Positions 9,268 through 19,183 of a stretch of DNA of 64,000 bases are shown one piece after another. The stretch comes from Picosynechococcus sp. PCC 7003 (GTDB lineage: Bacteria; Cyanobacteriota; Cyanobacteriia; Cyanobacteriales; MRBY01). The notes beneath the pieces are model-generated. The model was given only the letters and a program-made list of their open reading frames with translations. It was not told where the DNA came from and did no database searches. Each line of letters begins with the position of its first letter. Position 1 is the first letter of the stretch. The DNA lies in the NCBI RefSeq assembly GCF_001693255.1, contig NZ_CP016474.1:886661-950660 (forward strand), read 5' to 3'. Made by a program: the position numbers and the translations under genes.

Positions 9268-10332
9268 TTATTTGGGTTGAAACAATTGATAAAATCGGGC
9301 AAATTTGGGAATGTCTTCTTCGTGACCCAAAACCACTAAAATATCCCCAGATGTCAACATTAATGTTGGACTAGGGTGGGCAATAAATTCCCCTTGAAAC
9401 CGTCGTAAAGCCACCACAATAAAGGCCCCTTTGCCACGAATTTCTAGCTCCCGGACTGTTTTTCCCACGAGGGATGATTGGGGGGCGATCGCCAACTCGA
9501 TCATCTGCACATTAATTTGTTGCAAGAGATCATTCAGTTGCTCCTGTTGGGAAGACTGACTAAAAAAATCCGTCGCGGGCGGTGTCGTAATCAAATTAGC
9601 CATGCGCGCCCCACTGACACTGGCGGGCAAAATGACGTGGTTTGCCCCCGCTAACCGGAGCTTTTTTTCGGTACTGGGTACTTCCCCTCGCGCCAAAATC
9701 ATTAAGTCTGGGTTCAGTTCCCGGGCGGTCAAGGTAATAAACACATTGCTGGCATCGCTATCGAGCACCGTCGCTAGGGCCTTGGCCCGCCGAATGCCTA
9801 ATCCCTGCAAAATCAGTTCGTCTGCTGGGTCTCCTTCTTTCGTCAAATAACCCCGCTGTTCGGCGATCGCCAATTGTTCTGGATCAATACTGAGCACCAC
9901 AAAGCCTTGTCCCGAATCCTCAAGTTTTTGAGCGAGAATCTGGCCAATATAACCAAAGCCACAAATAATAATGTGACTTTCTAAATTAGAAATACTTTTA
10001 CGTTGTCTTTCTGCCTCAAACGCCCGATTAATCTCCCCTTCTGTCACCATTTGCACAAATCCTCCCACCCCGTAGATTGCTGCCGATGTCCCCGCTAAGA
10101 TGACAAAAATTGTAAAGAGCTTCTCTGGTGTTGTCTCGAGGGGTTTTACTTCCCCGTATCCTACCCCAAACACTGTGATCACCACCATATAAAAGGATTC
10201 CAGGGCAGTCCAGCCAAAAAGCATATAGCCGCAAATCGCAATCACAATGGTGATAAAAAAAAAGATCGACCCAGTTGCCACCCGCTGAAAAGGGGTTTGG
10301 GAAAATTGAGGTGCCGCGTGGGGACGATCCAT
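9268..10332 (-). CDS. Two-helix potassium channel with RCK (TrkA-N/TrkA-C) domain
   Basis: The 354-residue ion channel has helix 1 (SIFFFITIVIAICGYMLFGW), a pore loop with VITVFGVGYGEVKP, helix 2 (KLFTIFVILAGTSAAIYGVG), then a Rossmann-type RCK domain (HIIICGFGYIGQILAQKLE) and a TrkA-C domain with SGDILVVLG near the end. The filter is GVGYG rather than the textbook TVGYG; I take it to be a potassium filter of the bacterial RCK type. It sits 70 bases upstream of amt on the same strand. Its first 85 codons and leader are repeated about 2.5 kb away at 12609-13125. Confidence 0.9.
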   Translation of the reverse strand: MDRPHAAPQFSQTPFQRVATGSIFFFITIVIAICGYMLFGWTALESFYMVVITVFGVGYGEVKPLETTPEKLFTIFVILAGTSAAIYGVGGFVQMVTEGEINRAFEAERQRKSISNLESHIIICGFGYIGQILAQKLEDSGQGFVVLSIDPEQLAIAEQRGYLTKEGDPADELILQGLGIRRAKALATVLDSDASNVFITLTARELNPDLMILARGEVPSTEKKLRLAGANHVILPASVSGARMANLITTPPATDFFSQSSQQEQLNDLLQQINVQMIELAIAPQSSLVGKTVRELEIRGKGAFIVVALRRFQGEFIAHPSPTLMLTSGDILVVLGHEEDIPKFARFYQLFQPK

Positions 10333-10600
10333 ACCCTGAGTAACTTAAAGCGCTTCTGATGATCACCCTAGAGTATGGCAGTTTCTCTCAATCAAGCTTG
10401 TATCTAATTTAGCTTCCCTGAAAATTACAGTTTTCTGGAGTCTAAGCCTAACCTTTTACTGGAAATTTTTTCCCCTAGAAAAATTCGATCTATATGCCCA
10501 TTCTTGTGGTCATTTTCGTCATAATTTATAGTTTTTTTACGAGGCTAAATAATAGCGTTAAACAAAAAAATCCCATACCTGAGAGAAATGGAACGCAATC
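10075..10600. repeat. Duplication copy A: K+ channel 5' end plus leader
   Basis: This stretch matches 12609-13125 in the same orientation. It covers the first part of the channel gene and the whole gap in front of it. Near-identical runs include TGCCACCCGCTGAAAAGG and ACGATCCATACCCTGAGTAA; the match weakens in the outer leader but is still followed through AGGCTAAATAAT and the poly-A before the pnp terminator. Copy A has the intact channel gene and a damaged terminator hairpin; copy B has the broken channel gene and the intact terminator. Confidence 0.88.
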
Positions 10601-10671
10601 AATCCACCTAGAAGTAGTGATATCTTATCCTACATGCCGCAAAGAAGATCAGAGGATGGAATGTAGGAGAT

Positions 10672-10803
10672 TAGGATTAATTTTGATGGTAGACAAGTGA
10701 GAGTCACCGGAGAAAATTTCTGTAGTTCAGCAATGACATTAGTTATTTTTTTAAGGATATAAAAATGAGTTTGTAAGACTTAGTTAATAGCTTCTACCAC
10801 CAC
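10672..10803 (-). pseudogene. Decayed remnant of pnp (polynucleotide phosphorylase)
   Basis: Read on the minus strand, these 132 bases line up with pnp positions 13603-13735, which encode [20 protein letters not shown]…DVIAEPKEL…TIKIDPD. Shared blocks include GTCATTGCTGA and the paired CATCAAAATTAATCC against CATCAAGATTGATCC. Most differences are changes towards A or T, and the frame is lost. The KH and S1 parts of pnp (about 440 bases) are deleted between this remnant and the channel leader. Its end overlaps the last codons of the outer-membrane gene. Confidence 0.8.
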
Positions 10804-12535
10804 CTAATAACCACGTTAAATTAAAACCAACGCTCACATCATCGTCAGATTGATGAATCAAACTACCAATATTTCCTTTTCCTGCGGCATTCGTACCATA
10901 AACCCCTAAACCAAAATTGGACTTAGGAAATAGATAACGTGCACCAGCCGCCCAAACAATGGGATCATTACTTACCATAGGAGTCACTTCGCCAATCAAC
11001 TGTAGTCCTGGAGATAATTGTAGATTAACACCTAAACCTGTACCAATAAGAGTTTCATCCCCAAAAAATCCCGCCTTAGGATTAAACATAAAAGTAATTG
11101 CATCGTTAGCTGAATAAGAAAAAATTGTTTCAGCCAAAAATAAACCTATACCATCATCATCAGAGTTGCTGGCATCCTGAAATGCACCTCGAATAGCCAA
11201 TGAAAAAGGATCACCTATAGCTTGATTTAAAAAATTAAACTTAGTGGCTGCTCCTAGTTTCATTGAATTACCAATGGGCTGATTATTGTCCGCTAATTGT
11301 TGAGCAGTGAGCTCTATTTGTGCATTATCACTTAGACCATAACCGATTTGAATATTACCACCACTACCAATTGCTCCATCAAATAGAAACATTTCTTTTC
11401 TTAAGGTATTAGGGCTGCTGAGGAGTATACCATCAAACACTAACTGCTTTTCCCGATCGTTCATAGAAGGGAGAAAGCGCTCAGAAAAACTGCTACGATA
11501 GTTATTATTAGAACCAAGAGTATATTTAAGATTTGCTCCTACACCGACGCTATCACCATCAGATGGAAAGGTTAATAATTTAGTAGCGGGAGTATTACCT
11601 AAACGATTTGTCACATACATATCCAAACTAACATTAGGGCTATGTAAATAACTAAAACCAGCGTTCCAAACTAGATTTTCCTTAATCTTTTCTGTATTGG
11701 AAACGCTATTGCCGCCAGAAACTTCTATCGGATAATTGACATCAGCTAAAAGACCAAATTTTTCCCCTATTTTGAGATTAAATCCTGTACCAATGTTGAA
11801 GAAGGTGCCGTAAAAATCGTCATCATTGACAGTATCAGGGAAAACTGTAAATCCAGCTGCTAAATGCCATTGACTATTGTCAGTCAAATTGTAAGTCATA
11901 GGTATTTGAACAGTACCCGCTAATGTATTTTCGGTTGTATTATTTTGAGATTTAACCTTTATCCACTCTAGGGAACTAACTATGGCAATATTGTAAGAAG
12001 GCTCGTCAATGAATCTATACTTTAGACTAGGTGCTAAAGAGAAAACACCAAACTTTATATCTGCATTGGGATTTGTAACATTATCAATGTCATCTAAAAA
12101 AGATAGATCAAGATTAAACTGTAAATTTTCAGCTATGCCATATTGAACAGAGGCATTATAAACTTCTAATCCCAAACCATTTCCTTGAGAATTAGGACGA
12201 AATATCGTAGCTCCCAAACCAGTTTTTACGGTTCCTTGTGGCAGCATATTGGCCGACTCGATCGTCATTGGTTCTAAAAAATTGAATTCGAAAGTACTAG
12301 TTGAATATTCAATGACTTGATTTTCTACTACAACTTCTTCTTGACGATCAAATTTTTCTTGTTCAACAATATCTGAAATTAGAATCTCAGCACTATTTTC
12401 TAAATCGAAAATATCAGTATTTGTAGAGCCTCTAAACATCGAAGCTTCGTTGACTTCATCTGCTACAGCCACGGCAAAAAAATTAGTCATCACATTGATC
12501 AAGAAAAGGTATAAGCTCAATTTTTTTATATTCAT
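10784..12535 (-). CDS. Predicted outer-membrane beta-barrel protein of unknown function
   Basis: The 583-residue protein has an N-terminal signal peptide (KLSLYLFLINVMTNFFAVAVA, cleavage probably before DEV) and then a long series of alternating hydrophobic/polar strands with many aromatic residues and N/D-rich turns, typical of a transmembrane barrel (for example SVQYGIAENLQFNLDLSFL, NIGTGFNLKIGEKFGLLADV). I do not recognise a named family. The gene is far more AT-rich than its neighbours and lies between duplicated DNA, so it was probably brought in by integration. Its final residues and stop (GGGRSY-stop) fall inside the pnp-derived sequence, so the original C-terminus may have been replaced. 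Confidence 0.75.
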   Translation of the reverse strand: MNIKKLSLYLFLINVMTNFFAVAVADEVNEASMFRGSTNTDIFDLENSAEILISDIVEQEKFDRQEEVVVENQVIEYSTSTFEFNFLEPMTIESANMLPQGTVKTGLGATIFRPNSQGNGLGLEVYNASVQYGIAENLQFNLDLSFLDDIDNVTNPNADIKFGVFSLAPSLKYRFIDEPSYNIAIVSSLEWIKVKSQNNTTENTLAGTVQIPMTYNLTDNSQWHLAAGFTVFPDTVNDDDFYGTFFNIGTGFNLKIGEKFGLLADVNYPIEVSGGNSVSNTEKIKENLVWNAGFSYLHSPNVSLDMYVTNRLGNTPATKLLTFPSDGDSVGVGANLKYTLGSNNNYRSSFSERFLPSMNDREKQLVFDGILLSSPNTLRKEMFLFDGAIGSGGNIQIGYGLSDNAQIELTAQQLADNNQPIGNSMKLGAATKFNFLNQAIGDPFSLAIRGAFQDASNSDDDGIGLFLAETIFSYSANDAITFMFNPKAGFFGDETLIGTGLGVNLQLSPGLQLIGEVTPMVSNDPIVWAAGARYLFPKSNFGLGVYGTNAAGKGNIGSLIHQSDDDVSVGFNLTWLLGGGRSY

Positions 12536-12608
12536 GGCAGTAGCTAATTGATTAATTTACATAAAAATAATGCCTTAAATCATATCTAGATCTTTTTTTT
12601 AAGTCAAT

Positions 12609-12865
12609 GATGGTTGCCGATGTTTCCGCTAAGATGACAAAAATTGTAAAGAGCTTCTCTGGTGTTTCCTTTAGGGGGGTTTCTTCCCCATATCCCACCC
12701 CAAACACCGTGATCACCACCATATAAAAGGATTCCAGGGCAGTCCAGCCAAAAAGCATATAGCCGCAAATCGCAATCACAATGGTGATAAAAAAAAGATC
12801 GACCCAGTTGCCACCCGCTGAAAAGGGGTTTGGGAAAATTGAGGTGCAGCGTGGGGACGATCCAT
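12609..12865 (-). pseudogene. Truncated, frameshifted copy of the potassium channel 5' end
   Basis: The sequence from the ATG at 12863-12865 repeats the start of the channel gene at 10332. It is very similar through the pore (VVITVFGVGYGEETP) and helix 2, then stops matching at about codon 85 near 12609. An eight-A run at 12789-12796 replaces the nine-A run of the intact gene, a one-base loss that breaks the frame after residue 23. No RCK domain is present. It cannot make a working channel. Confidence 0.88.
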
Positions 12866-13125
12866 ACCCTGAGTAACTTAAAGTGCTCCCGATGGTCACC
12901 CTAGAATATGACAGTTTCTAGCCGCCCAGCTTGTATCTAATTTAGCTTCCCTGACAATCCAACTTTCCTGGGGTTTAAGCCTATCCTTGTGCCGAGGATT
13001 ATTCGCCAGAGAAAAGTTTAGTCTGTTTGTTCATTCTTCTGGCCGTTGTTGCCATAATTCATCGCTTTTTTACAAGGCTAAATAATGGCATTAAACAAAA
13101 AAATCCCCCAAGTTACTTGAGGGAA
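12866..13125. repeat. Duplication copy B: channel leader and pnp 3' flank
   Basis: Continuation of the direct duplication of copy A (10333-10600) on the other side of the outer-membrane gene. No gene is seen. It holds the leader of the broken channel copy and, at its right end, the working terminator of pnp. Confidence 0.8.
13097..13124 (-). terminator. Intrinsic terminator of pnp
   Basis: On the minus strand CCCTCAAG-TAA-CTTGGGGG forms an 8-bp stem followed by ATTTTTTTG, 46 bases past the pnp stop. The equivalent hairpin in duplication copy A (10571-10585) is broken. Confidence 0.85.
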
Positions 13126-13170
13126 ATTGAGTTAAATGAAAACACTGAAAAACAGCGATGTTTTATGGCT

Positions 13171-15315
13171 CTATTGAGCAGCAACTCGGGCCGCGGCAGC
13201 TTCATCTGGGTGAATTCCAAGGCGTGTGAGGTTAATGCGTCCTTTGTTGTCAATTTCGCGCACTTTAACCACTACTTCATCACCAACGGCAACTTCATCT
13301 TCGACTTTGCCCACGCGGCCTTCTGCCAGTTGCGAAATGTGAATCATCCCTTCTTTACCCGGCATAATTTCCACGAAGGCACCGATCTGGATAATACGGG
13401 TGACTTTACCGAAATATACATCCCCTTCATTGAGCTTACGGGTCATGTTTACGATCAGCCGTTTGGCTTTTTCGGCATTTTCCGATTCAGAGGAGGCGAT
13501 CGTTACGGTACCGTCATCGGCAATATCCACCTTGGCACGGGTTTGCTCAGTAATCCCTTTAATGGTTTTACCACCAGGGCCAATGACCATCCCAATTAAA
13601 TCGGGATCAATCTTGATGGTGAGCAGACGGGGAGCGGCTGGGGACAATTCCTTCGGCTCAGCAATGACATCGGTCATCTTTTCGAGGATATGGAGACGGG
13701 CCGGTAAGGCTTGCTTAATGGCTTCTGCCACCACTTCAACGGCCAGGCCAGTGATCTTCATATCCATCTGGAGGGCGGTAATTCCGTCAGCTGTCCCGGC
13801 AACCTTAAAGTCCATGTCGCCGAGGAAGTCTTCAATCCCCTGGATATCGGTGAGGATGCGAACTTCTTTTCCTTCTTTGATCAGCCCCATCGCGGCACCA
13901 CTCACGGGCTTGGCAATGGGTACCCCGGCATCCATTAGGGCCAGGGTAGAGCCACAAACGGAACCCATGGAGGTGGATCCGTTGGAAGATAAGACTTCAG
14001 AGACGACCCGAATGACGTAGGGAAATTCATCCTTCGGCGGCAATACGGGTAAAAGGGCGCGTTCGGCCAAGGCACCGTGGCCAATCTCCCGGCGGCCAGG
14101 CGATCGCATTGGGCGAGTTTCACCCACGGAGTAGGGGGGGAAATTGTAATGGTGCAGGTAGCGTTTTTCGTCGGAGGGATGCAAATCATCCATTTCCTGG
14201 GCATCACCGGGCGTCCCAAGGGTGGCAATGGATAAAACCTGGGTCAAGCCGCGATTAAATAGACCACTACCATGGACAGCTCTCGGTAACACAGCCGTGC
14301 GGCAAGAAATGGGGCGCACTTGGTCTAGTTTACGACCATCAACCCGGACTCCATCTTCGACGATTTGGCTCCGCATCAGCTTTTTCGTCAGCGCTTTGAA
14401 GGTGTTGTCAATGAGCTTGGGTTCTTCTGTGGTCTTCACCCGCAGTGGCGCATCCTCTGGCAGGGCTTCGATGGCCTCAATAATTTCTGTTGCTTTGATT
14501 TCATCGAGGTCGGCATCGCGACCGTTTTTGTCTAGGTCAAATTGACTCAGGACTTTTTTGATCTTGTCAGTGGCGCGATCGCCAATGAATTTTTCTAGCT
14601 CCTCATCCTTAGCGGGCGGTTCAGCACTGACCATTTCAAGGCCGAGTTCCTTCATCAGCGAACGCTGGGCCTCGATCAACTCTTGGATCGCTTCGTAGGC
14701 AAAATCAATCGCCTCGATCATGTCTGCTTCTGGCAACTGATTGGCCCCGGCTTCAACCATGATCACACCGTCGGGAGTTCCAGCAACCACAAGGTCTAAA
14801 TCCCCATTCATCATTTCCCGGTAAGTAGGATTCAGGATGAAATCATCCCCCACTAAACCAACCCGGACAGCAGCCATCGGCCCATAGAAAGGTAAACCTG
14901 CGAGCAATGTGGCCACGGAAGCCCCTGTCACAGCGAGGACATCCGGCGGTACTTCTTCATCGAGGGAGAGGGTTGTGGCAACGATTTGAATATCGTCTCG
15001 CAACCACTGGGGAAATAGCGGACGCATCGGTCGGTCAATGAGGCGCGAAATGAGCGTTGCCCGTTCTGGAGGTCTACCTTCTCTTCTTAAATAACCACCA
15101 GGAATCCGTCCTGCTGCGTATAATCGTTCTTCGTAATCTACCAGTAAAGGTAGAAAGTCAATCCCTTGTCTGCCAGGAGCTGTCGTTGCACTAACTAAAA
15201 CCGCTGTATCTCCTGATTCAATTAAAACTGACCCGCCGGCCTGAGGCGCAAACAAACCTGTTTTTAGTCGGATTTCTCGTCCATCGAAAGAAATCGACTG
15301 AATATGTTCTTGCAT
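13171..15315 (-). CDS. pnp: Polynucleotide phosphorylase (PNPase)
   Basis: Phosphorolytic 3'-5' exoribonuclease that also adds heteropolymeric tails in cyanobacteria. The 714 residues hold two RNase PH cores (about 1-230 and 310-545; [15 protein letters not shown] and [21 protein letters not shown] near the active site), a KH domain ([11 protein letters not shown] at about 570) and an S1 domain ([21 protein letters not shown] at about 625-690). The length is normal. Divergent from the ribosomal operon that starts at 15908. A decayed partial copy of this gene lies at 10672-10803. Confidence 0.97.
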   Translation of the reverse strand: MQEHIQSISFDGREIRLKTGLFAPQAGGSVLIESGDTAVLVSATTAPGRQGIDFLPLLVDYEERLYAAGRIPGGYLRREGRPPERATLISRLIDRPMRPLFPQWLRDDIQIVATTLSLDEEVPPDVLAVTGASVATLLAGLPFYGPMAAVRVGLVGDDFILNPTYREMMNGDLDLVVAGTPDGVIMVEAGANQLPEADMIEAIDFAYEAIQELIEAQRSLMKELGLEMVSAEPPAKDEELEKFIGDRATDKIKKVLSQFDLDKNGRDADLDEIKATEIIEAIEALPEDAPLRVKTTEEPKLIDNTFKALTKKLMRSQIVEDGVRVDGRKLDQVRPISCRTAVLPRAVHGSGLFNRGLTQVLSIATLGTPGDAQEMDDLHPSDEKRYLHHYNFPPYSVGETRPMRSPGRREIGHGALAERALLPVLPPKDEFPYVIRVVSEVLSSNGSTSMGSVCGSTLALMDAGVPIAKPVSGAAMGLIKEGKEVRILTDIQGIEDFLGDMDFKVAGTADGITALQMDMKITGLAVEVVAEAIKQALPARLHILEKMTDVIAEPKELSPAAPRLLTIKIDPDLIGMVIGPGGKTIKGITEQTRAKVDIADDGTVTIASSESENAEKAKRLIVNMTRKLNEGDVYFGKVTRIIQIGAFVEIMPGKEGMIHISQLAEGRVGKVEDEVAVGDEVVVKVREIDNKGRINLTRLGIHPDEAAAARVAAQ

Positions 15316-15504
15316 TATTGCGTGTTGTCCTTTTGTGTATAATCACTTTTCTTCGTTCTGTGGCAATCGTAACACTTTATGCTGGCTCCGACCTTAGACA
15401 ACGTTGGCGATCGCCTTTGGTCTTTTTGCCCCTAAACGATCACCCCTAAACCACCAAGCCCCGTCCTAAGAATTAAGAACTGTCATGTTTTTCTGATATG
15501 CCCC

Positions 15505-15534
15505 TTGCCAAGGCTCACTTTCTCCGCTTATAAT
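15505..15534 (+). promoter_or_regulatory. Strong sigma-70-type promoter ahead of the ribosomal operon
   Basis: TTGCCA (15505-15510), an 18-base spacer and TATAAT (15529-15534) point towards rplC. Transcription would start near 15541, leaving a leader of about 365 bases. Confidence 0.7.
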
Positions 15535-15540
15535 GCTCGC

Positions 15541-15907
15541 TTGTGGCTAAATGTAACCAGTTATACGAAGTTTCCTGGCGAAGCATAGAACCCCTGCCCC
15601 CTTGTTCGTCGCATCGGTTCAACACAGAAACAGGCTTCTCTGAGGCTGCATTCTTCGGTCACATCTTTTGGGCGATCGCCCCAAGCGGCAGCCCCCATCC
15701 TGCAGTTACAGCAAGATACTGAAGCAAGCGCTTTAAGTCTTGGGTAAAACGTAGCACCCCTACCTGTAGGCAAAAACCTTTCAGAGCCATAAAACACTCT
15801 GAATATCCAAGAGTAGAAGACAAGAACCACAACTCTTTCGGGAGCGGTTCATATTATTTCTACTCACCTTTTAATGTTGTCTATTAGTAGATAGAGGTCT
15901 CTGTTCC
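15541..15907 (+). other. Long untranslated leader between the promoter and rplC
   Basis: No credible gene is seen; the 89-codon minus-strand open frame (15561-15830) has no recognisable domain. The leader contains a HIP1 palindrome (about 15671-15682) and a hairpin TTCAGAG…CTCTGAA at 15780-15802. It may hold a regulatory RNA structure or a small RNA on either strand. The base composition is not AT-rich, which is unusual for an empty spacer here. Confidence 0.45.
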
Positions 15908-16549
15908 GTGTCACTCGGTATCCTCGGTACTAAACTCGGTATGACCCAAATCTTTGATAACGAAACTGGAACTGCGATTCCCGTTACCGTTGTCCAAGCA
16001 GGGCCCTGTACCGTCACCCAAATCAAAACCTCCGAAACAGATGGCTACACCTCCGTGCAAATCGGCTACGGAGACGTTAAGGAAAAAAACTTAACGAAGC
16101 CTCAACTGGGGCATCTCAAAAAAGCGGATGCTGCCCCCCTCCGCCACCTCAAGGAATATCGCCTCGATGACGTTTCTGGCTATGAACTTGGCCAAGCGAT
16201 CACTGCGAATATTTTTGAGGCTGGCCAAGTTGTCGATGTTTCTGGAAATACCATTGGTCGTGGTTTCGCTGGCTATCAAAAACGCCATAACTTTAAGCGA
16301 GGCAACATGACCCACGGTTCTAAAAACCACCGTCTCCCCGGTTCTACCGGTGCAGGGACGACTCCCGGTCGCGTTTATCCCGGTAAGCGCATGGCAGGTC
16401 GTTATGGTGGAACTAAGATCACCGTCCGTAAACTCGAAGTCGTTCGCGTTGACGAAGAAAAGAATTTATTGCTGATCAAAGGTGCAATTCCTGGCAAAGC
16501 CGGCAATTTATTAAGTATTGCTCCGAGCAATATTGTGGGCCAAAAATAA
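15908..16549 (+). CDS. rplC: 50S ribosomal protein L3
   Basis: Early-assembly protein of the large subunit that reaches towards the peptidyl transferase centre. The 213-residue product starts [16 protein letters not shown], the classic L3 opening, and contains the loop [20 protein letters not shown] and [10 protein letters not shown]. Start is GTG at 15908. It is the first gene of the S10-spc-alpha cluster; rpsJ (S10) is not in front, as usual in cyanobacteria, where it lies with tufA. Confidence 0.97.
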   Translation: MSLGILGTKLGMTQIFDNETGTAIPVTVVQAGPCTVTQIKTSETDGYTSVQIGYGDVKEKNLTKPQLGHLKKADAAPLRHLKEYRLDDVSGYELGQAITANIFEAGQVVDVSGNTIGRGFAGYQKRHNFKRGNMTHGSKNHRLPGSTGAGTTPGRVYPGKRMAGRYGGTKITVRKLEVVRVDEEKNLLLIKGAIPGKAGNLLSIAPSNIVGQK

Positions 16550-16649
16550 TGAGTCTTGCGTGGCGATCGCCACCTGCAATCTTTTTATAGAAAACCACAA
16601 CTTTATTTATTTCATTAGCTGATAACCGATAATCCGATACTTCATCACT

Positions 16650-17282
16650 ATGGTTAACTGCGCAGTAAAAAATTGGCAAGGAGAAGAAGTTGGCCAAGCC
16701 AACCTCGACTTCAAAGTTGCCAAAGAAGAAAATGCCGCACATATTGTCCACCGCGCCCTTGTACGTCAGCTAAATAACGCGCGTCAGGGAACTTCTTCCA
16801 CGAAAACTCGTGCAGAAGTCCGTGGCGGTGGCCGCAAACCTTGGCGTCAAAAAGGAACTGGCCGGGCAAGAGCTGGTTCAATCCGTTCCCCATTATGGAA
16901 GGGCGGTGGTGTCATCTTTGGCCCCAAACCCAAGGAATACAACCTCAAAATGAACCGCAAAGAGCGTCGTTTAGCGCTTCGTACCGCTTTCCACAGCCGC
17001 AACGAAGATCTCATCGTCGTTGAAAACTTTGCTGAACAATTTGCCGCGCCCAAAACCAAGGAATTGGTAAGTGCCATGTCCCGCTGGGGTGTGGCATCTG
17101 GTGAAAAGGTACTCCTTGTCCTTGCTGAGATGACAGACAATGTATATCTCTCTGCACGCAACATTGCTTCTGTGAAAACGGTTCCTGCTGACGGTTTGAA
17201 TATTTTTGATATTCTCAACGCTGGCAAGATCGTCGTCACCGCCGAAGCTCTGGCTAAAATCCAGGAGGTTTACAATGACTAG
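16650..17282 (+). CDS. rplD: 50S ribosomal protein L4
   Basis: Large-subunit protein whose extended loop lines the exit tunnel. The 210 residues include the tunnel-loop region [21 protein letters not shown] and the globular part with [14 protein letters not shown]. Its stop (TAG 17280-17282) overlaps the L23 start by 8 bases, indicating coupled translation. In enterobacteria L4 represses the operon; nothing in this sequence shows whether that holds here. Confidence 0.97.
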   Translation: MVNCAVKNWQGEEVGQANLDFKVAKEENAAHIVHRALVRQLNNARQGTSSTKTRAEVRGGGRKPWRQKGTGRARAGSIRSPLWKGGGVIFGPKPKEYNLKMNRKERRLALRTAFHSRNEDLIVVENFAEQFAAPKTKELVSAMSRWGVASGEKVLLVLAEMTDNVYLSARNIASVKTVPADGLNIFDILNAGKIVVTAEALAKIQEVYND

Positions 17283-17598
17283 TAGAATGCCAACTGCGAG
17301 CCGGGTTCCGACCCGCGATCTCGCTGATTTGATTCTCAAGCCCATTGTTAGTGAAAAGGCGACAATTCTGCTTGAAGACAACAAATATGTGTTTGATGTT
17401 GCCCTAAAAGCAACCAAAACAGACATCAGAGCGGCGATCGAGAGCCTTTTTGAAGTCAAAGTCGTTAAGGTCAACACCAGCCGTCCCCCCCGTAAGAAAA
17501 AACGTGTGGGTCGTTTCTTGGGCTTCAAGCCCCAATACAAGCGGGCTGTCGTCACCTTGGCAGAAGGGGATACAATCACATTGTTCCCAGAAGTATAG
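17275..17598 (+). CDS. rplW: 50S ribosomal protein L23
   Basis: Tunnel-exit protein that docks trigger factor and the signal recognition particle. I place the start at ATG 17275, because the AGGAGG-type site (17262-17267) lies just before it; the open frame extends further upstream inside rplD but without initiation signals. This gives 107 residues with [13 protein letters not shown] and [20 protein letters not shown]. Confidence 0.93.
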   Translation: MTSRMPTASRVPTRDLADLILKPIVSEKATILLEDNKYVFDVALKATKTDIRAAIESLFEVKVVKVNTSRPPRKKKRVGRFLGFKPQYKRAVVTLAEGDTITLFPEV

Positions 17599-17620
17599 TC
17601 GTCATTCACTTGAATAAATC

Positions 17621-18448
17621 ATGGGTATTCGTTCATTTAGACCATATACTCCGGGAACTCGTCAGGCTACGGTCTCTGACTTTTCGGAGATTACCAAATC
17701 CAAACCGGAAAAATCTCTTACAAAATACAAACACCGCAAAAAAGGCCGTAACAACCGTGGAGTGATCACTTGTCGTCACCGGGGTGGTGGCCACAAGCGT
17801 CTTTATCGTCTGATCGATTTTCGCCGTGATAAGCGGGATATGGCCGCCCAGGTGATTGCGATTGAGTACGATCCAAACCGGAATGCTCGCATTGCCCTGG
17901 TGCAGTATGAAGATGGCGAAAAACGCTACATTCTTCAGCCAGCAGGCCTTGGCGTCGGTGACACGATTATCGCTGGGGAAGAAGCGCCCTACGAAATCGG
18001 CAATGCCTTACCGCTCTACAAAATCCCCCTCGGTACTGAAATCCACAACATCGAGCTTTATGCCGGTCGTGGTGGCCAGATGGTCCGTTCTGCGGGCGCT
18101 TTTGCTCAGTTGGTTGCGAAAGAAGGTGACTATGTCACCATCAAGCTGCCTTCTAAAGAAGTCCGGATGGTTCGCAAAGAGTGCTATGCCACCATCGGCA
18201 AAGTAGGCAATGCAGAAGCCCGGAACCTGAAGCTCGGGAAAGCGGGGAGAACCCGTCACCTGGGACGTCGGCCCCAAGTCCGCGGTAGTGTTATGAACCC
18301 GGTAGATCACCCCCATGGTGGTGGTGAGGGCAGAGCACCCATCGGTCGCAGTGGCCCTGTGACGCCTTGGGGTAAACCTGCCCTCGGGAAGAAGACTCGC
18401 AAGAAGAAGAAGCAAAGTAGCTCTTTGATTGTGCGCCGCCGCCGTTAA
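17621..18448 (+). CDS. rplB: 50S ribosomal protein L2
   Basis: Universal protein needed for subunit association and peptidyl transfer. The 275 residues include [20 protein letters not shown]-type N-terminal sequence and the conserved [18 protein letters not shown] loop with the functionally important histidine. Length and order (L23-L2-S19) are standard. Confidence 0.98.
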   Translation: MGIRSFRPYTPGTRQATVSDFSEITKSKPEKSLTKYKHRKKGRNNRGVITCRHRGGGHKRLYRLIDFRRDKRDMAAQVIAIEYDPNRNARIALVQYEDGEKRYILQPAGLGVGDTIIAGEEAPYEIGNALPLYKIPLGTEIHNIELYAGRGGQMVRSAGAFAQLVAKEGDYVTIKLPSKEVRMVRKECYATIGKVGNAEARNLKLGKAGRTRHLGRRPQVRGSVMNPVDHPHGGGEGRAPIGRSGPVTPWGKPALGKKTRKKKKQSSSLIVRRRR

Positions 18449-18484
18449 TTATCTATTTTTGTTCATCACACTCTATAAGAAACT

Positions 18485-18763
18485 ATGGGTCGTTCACTGA
18501 AAAAGGGTCCGTTTATCGCGGACAGCCTCCTAAAAAAAATCGAGAAGCTCAATGCTTCCGGTGATAAGCAAGTGATTAAAACTTGGTCACGGGCATCGAC
18601 AATTTTGCCTCAGATGGTGGGTCACACGATCGCCGTTCACAACGGTCGTCAACATGTGCCTGTTTTTGTGTCTGAGCAAATGGTAGGTCACAAATTGGGT
18701 GAATTTGCACCCACACGGACCTTCAAGGGCCATGCCAAGAGTGATAAGAAAGCACGTCGATAA
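18485..18763 (+). CDS. rpsS: 30S ribosomal protein S19
   Basis: Small-subunit head protein that contacts S13 and the A-site finger. The 92 residues begin [11 protein letters not shown] and contain [22 protein letters not shown] and [12 protein letters not shown], diagnostic for S19. Confidence 0.98.
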   Translation: MGRSLKKGPFIADSLLKKIEKLNASGDKQVIKTWSRASTILPQMVGHTIAVHNGRQHVPVFVSEQMVGHKLGEFAPTRTFKGHAKSDKKARR

Positions 18764-18778
18764 GGGTTAAAGAAGACA

Positions 18779-19138
18779 ATGACTATCGATACTCAAACTG
18801 AAGTCAAGGCGATCGCCCGCTATATTCGGATGTCTCCGATCAAAGTCAGACGGGTCCTCGATCAGATCCGTGGCCGTAGCTACCGCGAAGCCTTGATCAT
18901 TCTCGAATTTATGCCCTATCGCGCTTGTGAACCTGTACTGAAGGTTTTACGGTCTGCCGTTGCCAATGCCGAACATAACGAAGGGTTAGATCCCGCTGAT
19001 CTCGTTGTCAGTGCAGCCTTTGCTGATGCTGGCCCTGTGTTAAAGCGGTTCCGCCCCCGGGCTCAAGGACGTGCCTATCAAATTCGTAAGCCCACTTGTC
19101 ACATCACCGTTGGTGTGGCGCCTGGTGCTGCCGAATAG
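18779..19138 (+). CDS. rplV: 50S ribosomal protein L22
   Basis: Protein whose beta-hairpin lines the exit tunnel opposite L4. The 119 residues show the [19 protein letters not shown] opening and the hairpin region [19 protein letters not shown]. Starts 16 bases after rpsS. Confidence 0.97.
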   Translation: MTIDTQTEVKAIARYIRMSPIKVRRVLDQIRGRSYREALIILEFMPYRACEPVLKVLRSAVANAEHNEGLDPADLVVSAAFADAGPVLKRFRPRAQGRAYQIRKPTCHITVGVAPGAAE

Positions 19139-19183
19139 TACTCCTAACCTGTCGTAGATCGTAAACATCAAAAGGAACAAACC

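Noticed and set aside
10494-10700. 68-codon plus-strand frame in the duplicated leader
   Set aside because: It runs through the decayed pnp remnant and the leader repeat; the matching part of copy B has a different reading, so it is not a gene.
12552-12899. 115-codon frame as a separate small channel protein
   Set aside because: It starts in the wrong frame inside the channel leader, joins the channel frame only after the A-run deletion, and lacks the RCK domain; treated as a pseudogene.
13400-14020. 206-codon plus-strand frame inside pnp
   Set aside because: Antisense shadow of a certain gene, serine-rich translation with no domain.
15561-15830. Minus-strand 89-codon open frame in the rplC leader
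   Set aside because: Cysteine- and arginine-rich translation with no family signature, no ribosome-binding site, and placed opposite a promoter-driven leader.
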